Positions 49,013 to 58,542 of a DNA stretch of 64,000 nt are shown here, one piece after another. Numbering within the stretch: the stretch's first letter is position 1; each line of letters begins with the position of its first letter. The stretch is from the NCBI GenBank assembly GCA_016713435.1, contig JADJPD010000003.1, forward strand, positions 1-64,000, given 5' to 3'. The notes under the pieces were generated by a model. That model had not been told where the DNA came from and did no database searches. It worked only from the letters and a program-made list of their open reading frames with translations. A program made the position numbers and the translations under genes. This stretch comes from Gemmatimonadota bacterium. GTDB taxonomy: Bacteria > Gemmatimonadota > Gemmatimonadetes > Gemmatimonadales > GWC2-71-9.

Positions 49013-50665
49013 ATGCGCAGGCTGCTCGTGCTGGCCGTCCTCATCCTCGCCGCCTGCGGCGGTCCCGGCTACGACGTGATCATCCGCCACGGCACCGTCT
49101 ATGACGGCTCCGGCCAGCCCGGGGTGGTGGCGGATGTCGGGATCCGCGGGGACAGCATCGTGGCCGTCGGCGACCTCTCCGGGGCGAAGGGGAAGGAAGA
49201 GGTGGACGCCACGGGACTCGCCGTGGCGCCGGGCTTCATCAACATGCTGAGCTGGGCGCCGGAGGCGCTGCTCATTGACGGGCGCTCGCAGAGCGACCTG
49301 CGACAGGGCGTCACCCTGGAGGTGTTCGGCGAGGGCGCGTCCATGGGTCTCTGGTCGGACAGCATGAAGGCCGAAGCGAAAGCCTCGCAGGGCGCCATCC
49401 GCTACGACCTCACCTGGACCACCCTCGGCCAGTATCTCGACACGGTGGTGAAGAAAGGCATCGCCACCAACGTGGCGTCGTTCGTCGGCGCGGCCACGGT
49501 GCGGCAGCACGTGCTGGGCCACGCGGCGCGGGCCGCGACGCCGGAGGAGCTGGCGCAGATGGTGGCGCTGGTGCGCCAGGCCATGGGCGAGGGTGCGCTC
49601 GGCGTGGGCTCGTCGCTGATCTATGAGCCGGGGATGTTCGCCACGACGGACGAGCTGGTGGCGCTCGCGGCGGCCGCGGGCGACTCGGGCGGGATGTACA
49701 TCTCCCACATCCGGAACGAGAACGACAGCCTGCTCGACGCCGCAGCCGAGTTCCTGGACATCGTGCGGCGCTCGGGGGCGCGCGGGGAGGTGTATCACCT
49801 CAAGGCCGCGGGGCGCGACAACTGGGACAAGCTCGACAGCCTGCTGGCGCTGCTCGAGGCGGCGCGGGCGGAGGGGCTCAAAGTCACCGCCGACATGTAC
49901 AGCTACCCGGCCAGCAGCACCGGGCTCGACGCCATCATGCCCGGCTGGGTGCGGGAGGGCGGCTACGAGGCGTGGCGCGCGCGGCTCCTCAACCCGGCGG
50001 ACCGGCGCAAGCTGCTGGCGTACTGGCGCGAGCGCGGCGGCGCCTTCCGCGGGCCGGGCGGCCCCGAAGGCGTGCTGCTGGTGGACTTCAAGAACGACTC
50101 GCTCCGGAAGTACACCGGCAAGCGGCTCAGCGAGGTGGCGGCGCTCCGCGGCACGAGCCCCGAGGAGACGGCGATGGACCTGGTAGCGCAGGACGGGAGC
50201 CGGGTGGGGTGCGTGTACTTCACGATGCTCGAGGACAACCTGCGGAAGGAAGTGGTGCTGCCGTGGATGGCGTTCTCGTCGGACGCGTCGTCCATTGCGC
50301 CGGAAGGGGTGTTCCTCAAGTCCAACCCGCACCCGCGCACCTACGGCAGCTTTGCGCGCGTCCTGGCCAAGTACGTGCGGGAGGAGAAGCTGGTCCCGCT
50401 CGAGGAGGCGATCCGTCGGCTGTCGGCGTTCCCGGCCGAGAACCTGGGGCTGGCGCGGCGGGGGCGGCTGGTGCCGGGGTACTTCGCGGACGTGGTGGTC
50501 TTCGACCCGGCGACGATCCAGGACCACGCGACGTTCGATGCGCCGCATCAGTACGCCACGGGGGTGAAGCAGGTCTTCGTCAACGGCACCCGCGTGATCC
50601 GGGACGGGGAGCACACCGGGGCGATGCCGGGCCGCGTCGTCCGCCGGGCCCGCACCGGCCGCTAA
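49013..50665 (+). CDS. N-acyl-D-amino-acid deacylase-like amidohydrolase lipoprotein
   Basis: 550 residues. Signal peptide with lipobox (LAVLILAACGG), so exported and lipid-anchored. The amidohydrolase frame follows: YDVIIRHGTVYDGSGQPGVVADVGIRGDSIVAVGDL (beta sandwich), APGFINMLSWAPEALLIDGR, QGVTLEVFGEGASMG, GALGVGSSLIYEPGMFAT, GGMYISHIRNE, GEVYHLKAAG, and SSDASSIAPEG ending HPRTYGSFARVLAKYVREEKLV. This is the D-aminoacylase/dihydroorotase-like group; the usual HxD motif is replaced by NML(SW), so metal binding may differ. It likely processes D-amino acid peptides. Confidence 0.88.
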   Translation: MRRLLVLAVLILAACGGPGYDVIIRHGTVYDGSGQPGVVADVGIRGDSIVAVGDLSGAKGKEEVDATGLAVAPGFINMLSWAPEALLIDGRSQSDLRQGVTLEVFGEGASMGLWSDSMKAEAKASQGAIRYDLTWTTLGQYLDTVVKKGIATNVASFVGAATVRQHVLGHAARAATPEELAQMVALVRQAMGEGALGVGSSLIYEPGMFATTDELVALAAAAGDSGGMYISHIRNENDSLLDAAAEFLDIVRRSGARGEVYHLKAAGRDNWDKLDSLLALLEAARAEGLKVTADMYSYPASSTGLDAIMPGWVREGGYEAWRARLLNPADRRKLLAYWRERGGAFRGPGGPEGVLLVDFKNDSLRKYTGKRLSEVAALRGTSPEETAMDLVAQDGSRVGCVYFTMLEDNLRKEVVLPWMAFSSDASSIAPEGVFLKSNPHPRTYGSFARVLAKYVREEKLVPLEEAIRRLSAFPAENLGLARRGRLVPGYFADVVVFDPATIQDHATFDAPHQYATGVKQVFVNGTRVIRDGEHTGAMPGRVVRRARTGR

Positions 50666-50669
50666 CCCT

Positions 50670-51185
50670 CCCCGATCTCCCCACCCACGATCCCCTCCCC
50701 CCGCCGTCCGTAGCGGCCGGATATATCCGGCCGCGCTCGCGAAGCGAGCGATTTTCGCGCGAGCGATCGTCGCGTACGTCTTCGCGAGCGATCGTCGCGT
50801 TCGTCTTCACGAGCGAGCGTCGCGTTCGTCTTCACGAGCGAGCGTCGCGTTCGTCTTCGCGAGCGAGCGTCGCGTTCGTCTTCGCGCGCCAGCGTCGCGT
50901 TCGTCTTGACGAGCGAGCGTCGCGTTCGTCTTCGCGAGCGAGCGTCGCGTTCGTCTTCACGAGCGAGCGTCGCGTTCGTCTTCGCGAGCGAGCGTCGCGT
51001 TCGTCTTCGCGAGCGAGCGTCGCGTTCGTCTTCGCGAGCGAGCGTCGCGTACGTCTTCGCGAGCGATCGTCGCGAACGTCTCGCGCGATCGTCGCGTTCG
51101 TCTTCGCGACGCTGGGGCGGCCGGATATATCCGGCCGCTACGGACGTGGGGGCGGAGGGGATCGTGGGTGGGGAGGGGATCGGGG
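50670..51185. mobile_element. About 515-bp unit with long inverted ends around a tandem array
   Basis: Left end (50670-50735) and right end (51117-51185) are imperfect inverted repeats of about 65 bases. They share CCCACGATCCCCTCC, GTCCGTAGCGGCCGG and the inner palindrome CGGCCGGATATATCCGGCCG. Between them lies only the 25-bp tandem array. No transposase is encoded, so this may be a non-autonomous element or a structural locus. Confidence 0.7.
50771..51095. repeat. 25-bp tandem direct repeat, about 13 copies
   Basis: Units start at 50771 and every 25 bases to 51071; the core CGCGTTCGTCTTCGCGAGCG is followed by AGCGT. Variants change single bases (TTCGTC/TACGTC, CGAG/ATCG). The unit is rich in TCGCGA-type palindromes. 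Open frames cross the array only because no stop occurs; they are not genes. Confidence 0.9.
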
Positions 51186-51228
51186 GGGGGGGTCGGGGGA
51201 GAGGGGGGTGGGGCGGGGCTCAACGACC

Positions 51229-51256
51229 TTGCCGCCTTGGCCGTAAGGGGTAAGTT
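51229..51256 (+). promoter_or_regulatory. Promoter candidate for the zincin metalloprotease gene
   Basis: TTGCCG (51229-51234), 16 bases, TAAGTT (51251-51256), ending 41 bases before ATG 51298. Confidence 0.4.
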
Positions 51257-51297
51257 CAGCGCCTCCTGCCGTACCACGGACTCCCACAAGGACCTGC

Positions 51298-53813
51298 ATG
51301 CTTTCCCGGCACCTCTTCCGGGCCACCGCCTTGGGCGCGGCCCTGCTCCTCCCGGCCTGCGCTAAGCCAGCCCGCCGGCTCCACGCCCGCCCCGAAGCCC
51401 GCCGCGGGCGCCCAGGCGGCCGCCGCCCCCGGTGGCCGCGCCGACAGCACCCAGCGCGCCCCCAAGCCCAAGATCAAGGCCTTCAAGGACCTGATCACCG
51501 ACCGCGCCAAGGCCGACAGCGGCCTCTTCGTGGTCTACACCCAGGGCGACAGCACGCTGTTCTCGATCCCGAACGGGATGCTGGGCCGCGAGATGCTGCT
51601 GGTGAGCCGGATCGCGCGGACGGCCACCAACATCGGCTACGGCGGCGAGGAGACCAACGAGAGCGTGGTGCGCTGGGAGCGCCAGGGCGACCGGATCCTG
51701 CTCCGCACCGTGAGCTACCTCAACGTGGCCGACTCGACGCTGCCGATCTCCAAGGCCGTCCGCGCCGCCAACTTCGAGCCGATCATCGCGAGCCTGCCGA
51801 TCGCCGCCTACAACGGCGACACCACGGCCGTGATCGTGGACGTCACCAAGTTCTACGCCAGCGACGTGACCCTCCTCGGCCTCCAGCGCGGCCGCAAGGA
51901 GCAGTACCAGGTGCGGCGGCTCGACGACAGCCGCTCGTTCATCTCGAGCGCCCGGAGCTACCCGACCAACATCGAGGTGCGCTCGGTGCTCACCTACGAC
52001 GCGGGCTGGCCGCCCAGCAACCAGGAGACGGGCACCATCACCCTCGAGATGGCGCACTCGATGGTGCTCCCTGCAGCGGTGCCGATGCAGGCGCGGCTGT
52101 ACGACGAGCGGGTAGGCTTCTTCCGCCTGGACCAGGTGGACTACGGCCGCGACGTGCAGCGCGGAGACGCGGCGCTACATCACCCGCTGGCGGCTCGAGC
52201 CCAAGGACACGGCGGCGTTCCTGCGGGGCGAGCTGGTGGAGCCCATCAAGCCGATCGTCTACTACATTGACCCCGCCACGCCCATGAAGTGGCGGCCCTT
52301 CCTCAAGCAGGGTGTCGAGGACTGGAACCGCGCGTTCGCGGAGGCGGGGTTCAAGAACGCGATCATCGCGAAGGACCCGCCGACGGCGGAGGAAGATCCG
52401 GAGTTCTCGCCGGAAGACGCGCGCTACTCGGTGATCCGCTACTTCCCCTCGGACATCGAGAACGCGTACGGGCCGAGCGTGGTGGACCCGCGGAGCGGCG
52501 AGATCCTCGAGAGCGACATCGGGTGGTACCACAACGTCATGAACCTCCTCCGGAACTGGTACCTGATCCAGACGGCGGCGGTGAACCCGGCGGCGCGCGG
52601 GGTGCAGTTTGCCGACAGCATCATGGGACAGCTGATCCGCTTCGTGTCGGCGCACGAGGTGGGGCACACGCTGGGCCTGCCGCACAACATGAAGGCGTCG
52701 AGCAGCTACCCGACCGACAGCCTCCGCTCCGCCCGCTTCACGCAGGCCATGGGCACGGCGCCGTCCATCATGGACTACGCCCGCTTCAACTACGTGGCCC
52801 AGCCGGGCGACACCGGCGTGGCGCTGATGCCCAACATCGGGATCTACGACAAGTACGCGGTCCGCTGGGGCTACCGCCCGATCCCCGCGGCCACGACGCC
52901 GGACGCCGAGGAGGCCACGCTCTACCAGTGGATCCTGGCGCACGCGGACGACAAGATGTACCGCTTCGGCGATCCCAGCAGCATTGACCCGACGAGCCAG
53001 ACCGAGGACCTCTCGGACGACGGCATCAAGGCCGGCACCTACGGCATCGCCAACCTGAAGCGGATCCTGCCGCAGCTGCCCACCTATGCGTTCGAGGCGG
53101 GGCAGCCGTACAGCCAGCTGCAGGAGCTCTACTTGCAGGTGCTGACGCAGTGGGGTCGCTACATGGGCCACGTCACCACCATCGTGGGCGGCGTGGAATG
53201 GACCCGTCGGGCGCAGGGGCAGCCGGGGGCGCCGTACACGATCGTGCCCAAGGCGCGGCAGCAGGCGGCGGTGCAGTTCCTGGCGGCGGAGGCGTTCGCG
53301 ACGCCGACGTGGATGATCAACCGCGACATTCTCTCGCGCATCGAGCACGCGGGCACGGTGGAGCGGATCCGCGCGCGGCAGGTGGGCGTGCTCAACAACC
53401 TGCTCGAGCCGCGGCGGCTGCAGCGGCTCGTCGAGTCGCAGGCCACGCTCGGCGCCGACGGCTATTCGATCGGCGACCTGTTCGGCGACGTGCACCGCGC
53501 CGTCTGGGGCGAGCTCAAGGCGGGGAAGGCGATTGATCCGTACCGCCGGAACCTGCAGCGCGGGCACCTGGAGCGGCTCAAGTACCTGATGAAGGAAGAG
53601 CTGCCGCCGATCCCGGCGGAGTTTGCGCGGTTCGTGACGGTCACCGGGGTGACGGTGGCGCAGTCGGACATCCGCGCCTTTGCGCGGGGCGAGCTCGAGG
53701 ACATCAAGCGCGAGGCCGCGGCGGCCGCGGCGACGAGCACGGACCGGGCGACGCGGCTTCACCTCAGGGATGTGGTGGCGCGGGTGGATATGATCCTCGA
53801 TCCGGAGGACTAG
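51298..53813 (+). CDS. Zinc-dependent metalloprotease, DUF5117/DUF4953 type (frameshifts)
   Basis: About 838 residues. A lipoprotein-like signal (ATALGAALLLPAC) is followed by a Pro/Ala linker, the DUF5117 domain (GLFVVYTQGDSTLFSIPNGMLGREMLLVSRIARTATNIGYGG, split) and the catalytic part with the zincin motif VSAHEVGHTLGLPHNM (HExxHxxGxxH), then PSIMDYARFNYVAQPGD (Met-turn) and a long helical C-terminal region (ELYLQVLTQWGRYMGHV; ERIRARQVGVLNNLLEPRRLQRLVESQ). One-base shifts occur near 51360 and near 52160. The family is common in Bacteroidetes and Gemmatimonadota and acts outside the cytoplasm on unknown proteins. Confidence 0.88.
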
Positions 53814-53846
53814 GCCGCAGGGCGTGCTGAATGGCACGGGAGCATG

Positions 53847-53879
53847 GAAGAGCCGGCCTTGGCCGGCTCTTCTTGTTTC
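53847..53879 (+). terminator. Rho-independent terminator of the metalloprotease gene
   Basis: GAAGAGCCGGCC (53847-53858) pairs perfectly with GGCCGGCTCTTC (53861-53872), followed by TTGTTTCT. A classic stem plus T tract, 34 bases after the stop. Confidence 0.88.
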
Positions 53880-53888
53880 TCAGGGGTG

Positions 53889-55245
53889 GCCGTGGGGCCG
53901 GAGTGTTACTCCGGCCACTCGGGCTTGGGGATCGAGTTGCCGGAGCGGCGCTCCGGCACCACGGGGGCTTGGGAGCACCGGTCTGAGCAGGGCGCCGTGG
54001 GGCCGGAGCGTTGCTCCGGCCACTCGGGCTCAGGGATCGAGTTGCCGGAGCGGCGCTCCGGCACCACGGGGCTTGGGAGCACCGGTCTGAGCAGGGCGCC
54101 GTGGGGCCGGAGCGTTGCTCCGGCCGCTGGGACTTCAGGATCGAGTTGCCGGAGCGGCGCTCCGGCACCACGGGGGCTTGGGAGCACCTGTCTGAGCAGG
54201 TCGCCGTGGGGCCGGAGCGTTGCTCGGCCACTCGGGCTTTGGGATCGAGTTGCCGGAGCGGCGCTCCGGCACCACGGGGCTTGGGAGCACCGGTCTGAGC
54301 AGGGCGCCGTGGGGCCGGAGCGTTGCTCCGGCCACTGGGACTTGGGGATCGAGTTGCCGGAGCGGCGCTCCGGCACCACGGGGCTTGGGAGCACCGGTTC
54401 TGAGCAGGGCGCCGTGGGGCCGGAGCGTTGCTCCGGCCACTCGGGAGCTGGGATCGAGTTGCCGGAGCGGCGCTCCGGCACCACGGGGCTTGGGAGCACC
54501 GGTCTGAGCAGGGCGCCGTGGGGCCGGAGCGTTGCTCCGGCCACTCGGGCTTGGGGATCGAGTTGCCGGAGCGGCGCTCCGGCACCACGGGGGCTTGGGA
54601 GCACCGGTCTGAGCAGGGCGCCGTGGGGCCGGAGTGTTACTCCGGCCACTCGGGCTTTGGGATCGAGTTGCCGGAGCGGCGCTCCGGCACCACGGGGCTT
54701 GGGAGCACCGGTCTGAGCAGGGCGCCGTGGGGCCGGAGCGTTGCTCCGGCCACTCGGGCTTGGGGATCGAGTTGCCGGAGCGGCGCTCCGGCACCACGGG
54801 GGCTTGGGAGCACCGGTCTGAGCAGGGCGCCGTGGGGCCGGAGTGTTACTCCGGCCACTCGGGCTTGGGGATCGAGTTGCCGGAGCGGCGCTCCGGCACC
54901 ACGGGGGCTTGGGAGCACCGGTCTGAGCAGGGCGCCGTGGGGCCGGAGCGTTGCTCCGGCCACTCGGGCTTGGGGATCGAGTTGCCGGAGCGGCGCTCCG
55001 GCACCACGGGGGCCTGGGAGCAGCTGTCTGAGCAGGTCGCCGTGGGGCCGGAGTGTTACTCCGGCCGCTCGGGCTTTGGGATCGAGTTGCCGGAGCGGCG
55101 CTCCGGCACCACGGGGGCTTGGGAGCACCTGCCTGAGCAGGGCGCCGTGGGGCCGGAGCGTTGCTCCGGCCACTCGGGTCTGGGGATCGAGTTGCCGGAG
55201 CGGCGCTCCGGCACCACGGGGGCTTGGGAGCCCCTGTGGGGCTCG
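53889..55245. repeat. 13-copy array of about 105-bp units, each with two hairpins
   Basis: Units begin (GCCGTGGGGCCGG) at 53889, 53994, 54098, 54203, 54306, 54411, 54515, 54620, 54724, 54829, 54934, 55039 and 55144. Each holds hairpin 1 (GGCCGGAGC-GTT-GCTCCGGCC), the spacer CACTCGGGCTTGGGGATCGA, hairpin 2 (TGCCGGAGC-GGC-GCTCCGGCA) and a tail CACGGGG..TTGGGAGCACC(G/T)GTCTGAGCAGG (split). In four units (53889, 54620, 54829, 55039) hairpin 1 reads GGAGT-GTT-ACTCC, a paired change that keeps the stem. Array lies between convergent genes. It is not CRISPR: spacers do not vary. Long ORFs across it exist only because 105 is a multiple of three. Confidence 0.93.
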
Positions 55246-55263
55246 GGGCGCTGGACGCCCGGC

Positions 55264-55956
55264 TCAGGGTGCGTCCGGCGCGGCGGCGCGGCGGGCCTGG
55301 CGGCGTTCGCGGCGGAGGGTGGTGCCGGGCCAGGGGATGTTGCGGACGGATTGCCAGGCGGCCCAGGCGGCGGGGTCGTCCTGGAAGCGGAGGCGGTAGA
55401 GGGCGTCCAGCTGGCGGAGGACGGCCACGGTGGCCGCGGCCGCCTGGCGGTAGGCCACGCGGAGCTCGGCGGCCTCGAAGCGGGCGCGGCGGATGGTCTC
55501 CACGCCCTCGCTGAACTGCGCCAGCAGCGTCTCGAGGCTCGCCGGGAGGGTCGGCGGCATGCCCTCCGCGAGCAGCTCCGCCTCGGCCCCGCGCACCTCG
55601 TCGAGGAGGTTGCCGACGGTGGCGATGAACACGATCCGGCTCCGCCCGTCCTTCTTCCGGACATGGAACTGCCGCGCCCGGGCCGGGTCCGCGGCCCACG
55701 CCGCGTCCGCCAGGACGGCGACGGCCGGCAGGTAGGCCTGCCGGAGCGCCTGCCCCGCCTCCTGCTCCAGCCGCTGGCCCGCCACCTTCCGCGCCTCGAT
55801 CTCCACCTCCGCCTGCGTCAGGGCGACGAACGCTTCCGCGCGCGCCACGAGCCGAGCCTCGATGGCGCGGACGTTGGGCTCGGGCGAGGGGTGCTGCACC
55901 ACGAAGTTCGCCGCGCCGCTCGCCGTGCCGAGGGTCACCCGCTGCACCTTTTTCAC
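55264..55956 (-). CDS. Helical protein of unknown function
   Basis: 230 residues, mostly helical with coiled-coil tendency: NVRAIEARLVARAEAFVALTQAEVEIEARKVAGQRLEQEAGQALRQAYLPAVAVLADA (split), VRKKDGRSRIVFIATVGNLLDEVRGAEAELLAEGM, EGVETIRRARFEAAELRVAYRQAAAATVAVLRQLDALYRL and a basic C-terminal tail. No signal peptide, no recognised family. Start taken as GTG 55954-55956 (VKKVQRVTLG); the longer ORF start is less likely. Confidence 0.65.
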   Translation of the reverse strand: MKKVQRVTLGTASGAANFVVQHPSPEPNVRAIEARLVARAEAFVALTQAEVEIEARKVAGQRLEQEAGQALRQAYLPAVAVLADAAWAADPARARQFHVRKKDGRSRIVFIATVGNLLDEVRGAEAELLAEGMPPTLPASLETLLAQFSEGVETIRRARFEAAELRVAYRQAAAATVAVLRQLDALYRLRFQDDPAAWAAWQSVRNIPWPGTTLRRERRQARRAAAPDAP

Positions 55957-56523
55957 CGTGCCTCCCGCGTTCAGGTCCCGGCCTGCACCGTCCAATCAGT
56001 GCCAAAGGGGCTTATTGCAGGGTTCATGCCCGGCCAGCACGGGCACCGACCTCGCCAGCGCGGGCCGAGGGAGGGTGTTGTCAGGCAACGACTTGGGAGA
56101 CCGGTGCCGGCCGCGGGCGAACCGGGAGCCGGTCCGCGGATCCCGCGCTTCCGTGATCGCGCGCGGGCTTGGTGGGGGGTACCAGGGGCGGGGTCGCCAG
56201 AATCGGGGTCGCGTGGGGCGGAGGCGAGTCCGGGGTGGGGGGCAACCCGGGTCGCCATCGGGCGCACGCGGCCACCAAAGCGGCGATCGCGGGGCACGTG
56301 CGGGGAGACGCGGGGCAGCACTGGGAAAACCGGGGCGGACGGCGGGGCGACGCACACGGCGGTGGCGCAAACCCGGCGGTGCCGGGCGGGAATCACGGGC
56401 GGCTCGGCGAAAGCCGGGCCGGTGAGAGCGGGCACCCGGGCGGGCACGTCTGCAGCATGGTGGGGCCCCCGATCCGGTGTAGGTTTGGGGCTGCCTGCCC
56501 CTACCCTGGATGGAGCGAGACTG
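55957..56523. other. Intergenic stretch without a convincing gene
   Basis: About 570 GC-rich bases. Open frames on both strands lack coding character and family signal. TAGGTTTG at 56480-56487, 37 bases before the next ATG, matches the TAnnTTTG promoter element seen at other genes in this window. Confidence 0.6.
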
Positions 56524-56952
56524 ATGAGCCGCATGCGCGCGTTGGTGGTGGTGCTGGGCGCCGCCGCCCTGGCCTGTACCCCGGCCGGCCCGGTCCCGGC
56601 GACGGCCGGGGAGGGGGAGTACGTGGTCCGCGTGACCACGGGCGACCGCGAGAACGTCCCCGTGGACTGGGCCATCCTGCCGGACGAGGGCTGGCCCATC
56701 CAGGGGCAGCGCGACCGGACGCCGTTCACCACCACGCTGCCGGCGGGCCAGGTGGCGGCGATCTTCCGCACCCGCTCGCGCGAGACGACGCTGGAGCTGA
56801 CGATCCTCAAGCGGGAAGCGGACGGCTCGCTCCGGCGGCTCACGACGGCGAGCGGCCTGTCGCTCGGCGCGGTGACGGTGGACCCCAAGCGGGGCAAGGC
56901 CGAGATCCTGAGCACGGTGGCGGCGGCGGACCTGCGCGCGGGCACGGAGTGA
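56524..56952 (+). CDS. Small lipoprotein of unknown function
   Basis: 142 residues. Lipoprotein signal ALVVVLGAAALACTP (lipobox Cys about residue 18). The mature part is a beta-rich domain (EGEYVVRVTTGDRENVPVDWAILPDEG; TPFTTTLPAGQVAAIFRTRSRETTLELTILKREADG; GAVTVDPKRGKAEILST). No family recognised. Its stop overlaps the GTG of the zinc-ribbon gene, so the two are coupled. Confidence 0.75.
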   Translation: MSRMRALVVVLGAAALACTPAGPVPATAGEGEYVVRVTTGDRENVPVDWAILPDEGWPIQGQRDRTPFTTTLPAGQVAAIFRTRSRETTLELTILKREADGSLRRLTTASGLSLGAVTVDPKRGKAEILSTVAAADLRAGTE

Positions 56953-57374
56953 GCGAGAGTGCCGTGGGGCGGCCCTGCCCCAGGTGCCGGGACCCGCTCG
57001 GGCGGCTGATCACGGGGCGGGCGTCGGTGGCGGCGTGCCGGACGTGCGGGGCCAAGTGGGTGGAGCGGGCATTCCTGTCTGACATGGCGCTGGCCAGCTC
57101 CACGTCGGGGGCGCCGCTGCCGCGGCCCGGCCGAGCCCCGGAGCTCACCGGCTGGCCCGCCTGCCCGCGGGACGCGACGCCGCTGGTGCCGCACCGGTGG
57201 GACGGGGTGGCGATCGGGCTCTGTCCCGCGTGCCACGGGGCGCTGGTGGATGCGGAGACGTGGCAGGCGCTGTTCACGCGGCTCGGGCCGGCGACGGCGC
57301 GGGCGGCGGCGCGGAACAGCGGGTTCATGCTGGTGGAGGCGGTGCTGGCGGTGCTGGACCTCATGGAGGAATGA
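56949..57374 (+). CDS. Zinc-ribbon (zf-TFIIB-like) protein
   Basis: 141 residues. Two pairs of CxxC-type knuckles: CPRCRDPLGRLITGRASVAACRTCGAKWVE and CPRDATPLVPHRWDGVAIGLCPACHGALVDAETWQAL, as in zf-TFIIB/DUF-type domains where a ribbon is followed by a short W helix. A C-terminal hydrophobic helix (GFMLVEAVLAVLDLM) ends it. Start GTG 56949, coupled to the lipoprotein gene before and (ATGA) to the gene after. Confidence 0.75.
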   Translation: MSESAVGRPCPRCRDPLGRLITGRASVAACRTCGAKWVERAFLSDMALASSTSGAPLPRPGRAPELTGWPACPRDATPLVPHRWDGVAIGLCPACHGALVDAETWQALFTRLGPATARAAARNSGFMLVEAVLAVLDLMEE

Positions 57375-57932
57375 TGCGGCGCGCGCCCCCGGCCCTCCTG
57401 CTGGCCGCCCTGGCCTCGTGCGGCACGCGCGGCGGCGCCGAGGCGGCCCGGGCGGACGTGATTGACACGCTGCAGGCGGAGTTCCTCGACGAGGGGAACG
57501 GCTGCGGCTTCGTGCGCGCGGCGCAGGGGGCGGAGCCGCAGGCGCTGGTCACCGACTACGTGCGGCGCGACGCGGCCGGCGGCTTCCTGCAGGGGAGCCG
57601 TGGATGGACTCGGCGCTCACCTGCCCCGCCGGCGTGCCGGGCTGGGATGCGAGCACGGTGATCTCGGCGCACGAGGTGGGGACGGCCACGGTGGCGGGGG
57701 GCGCACGCCACGGTGCCCGTCGCCCACGGTGCTCGGCGCGCTCTGGGGGAGGGACAGCTTCGTGGTGACGCCGCGGTCGACGCAGGTGGTGTTCGAGCTG
57801 GTGCGGACGCCGTGGGGCTGGCGGATCGACGCACCGCAGCTTGGGCCGATGGTGCTGGTGGACTCGCTGCTCGGGCGGGTGGCGCTGCCGGACTCGGTGG
57901 TGGGGGTGATCCGGGGGGCGGCGGCGCAGTGA
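57371..57932 (+). CDS. Small lipoprotein of unknown function (frameshifts)
   Basis: About 187 residues assembled from three frames. Signal and lipobox ALLLAALASCGTR; then IDTLQAEFLDEGNGCGFVRAAQG, VTDYVRRDAAGGFLQGS; after a missing base near 57600 MDSALTCPAGVPGWDASTVISAHEVGTATVAGG; after another near 57710 GALWGRDSFVVTPRSTQVVFELVRTPWGWRIDAPQLGP to a stop at 57930-57932. No family recognised. The end (VFELVRTPWGWRIDAPQ) resembles NTF2/DUF3828-like periplasmic domains, only a guess. Third gene of a coupled run. Confidence 0.6.
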
Positions 57933-58003
57933 GCGGTGACGATAGGGCGCCTCTCGACGCGGTAGCGTGCCGTCCGCACGCACAACCCACGATACAATCC
58001 GTG

Positions 58004-58471
58004 ATGACCTTGGCGAGACGCACCAGTGCAATGCTGCTGGCGGCCACTATGGCGTGCTCGCAGTCCACCACCCGCCGCGGCGAGCTCGCGGCCGTGCTCG
58101 ACTCGCTGGTGCCGCGGGGCGCGGCGGTGACGTGCCGGGAGCCGGTACCGGGGAGAACGGGGCGGCCCCCGTACCGGCAGTGCCGGCAGGACCGGCCGCT
58201 GGTGTTCTTCGATCTTGGGCGGGATGGGGTGGTGCAGACGGTGAGCGAGCAGTGGACCGGGGACAGCGCGGGCGGCGCCCGGGCGCGGGCGGTGCTGGCC
58301 GAGGCGGCGGGCCTGGTGCACGACACGAGTTACGCGCTGGCGGAGCAGTGGCGCTGGAGCACGGCGGCGGTGGGGCACACGCTCTATCGCGAGCGGGTGA
58401 GTGGGGAATTCCTCCACGTGCGCTGGCTCCTGACGCTGGCGCCGCCCGACGCCCCGGCCGGGGGGCCCTGA
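58004..58471 (+). CDS. Small lipoprotein of unknown function
   Basis: 155 residues. Signal with lipobox TSAMLLAATMACSQS, followed by GELAAVLDSLVPRGAAVTCREP, PLVFFDLGRDGVVQTVSEQWTGD and ALAEQWRWSTAAVGHTLYRERVSGEFLHVRWLLTLAPP. No family recognised. Separated from the previous gene by 71 bases, with TACAAT at 57993-57998 just upstream of the ATG. Confidence 0.7.
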   Translation: MTLARRTSAMLLAATMACSQSTTRRGELAAVLDSLVPRGAAVTCREPVPGRTGRPPYRQCRQDRPLVFFDLGRDGVVQTVSEQWTGDSAGGARARAVLAEAAGLVHDTSYALAEQWRWSTAAVGHTLYRERVSGEFLHVRWLLTLAPPDAPAGGP

Positions 58472-58542
58472 GGCGGGCGCTCTTGCCGGATCGGGGAGGG
58501 GGCCTAACCAGGTTGAGCCCCGCCCTTCCACCCCAGGTCCTG

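Noticed and set aside
50771..51095. CRISPR array or repeat protein
   Set aside because: The 25-bp units abut with no spacers. A 25-base period shifts frame every unit, so no repeat protein is encoded.
53889..55245. CRISPR array
   Set aside because: Units are about 105 bp and identical throughout, with no short repeat separated by variable spacers, and no cas gene is present.
53906..56952. Long open frames (up to 770 codons) across the 105-bp array on both strands
   Set aside because: The unit length is a multiple of three and lacks stops, so frames stay open by arithmetic. The translations are low-complexity and the hairpins explain the conservation.
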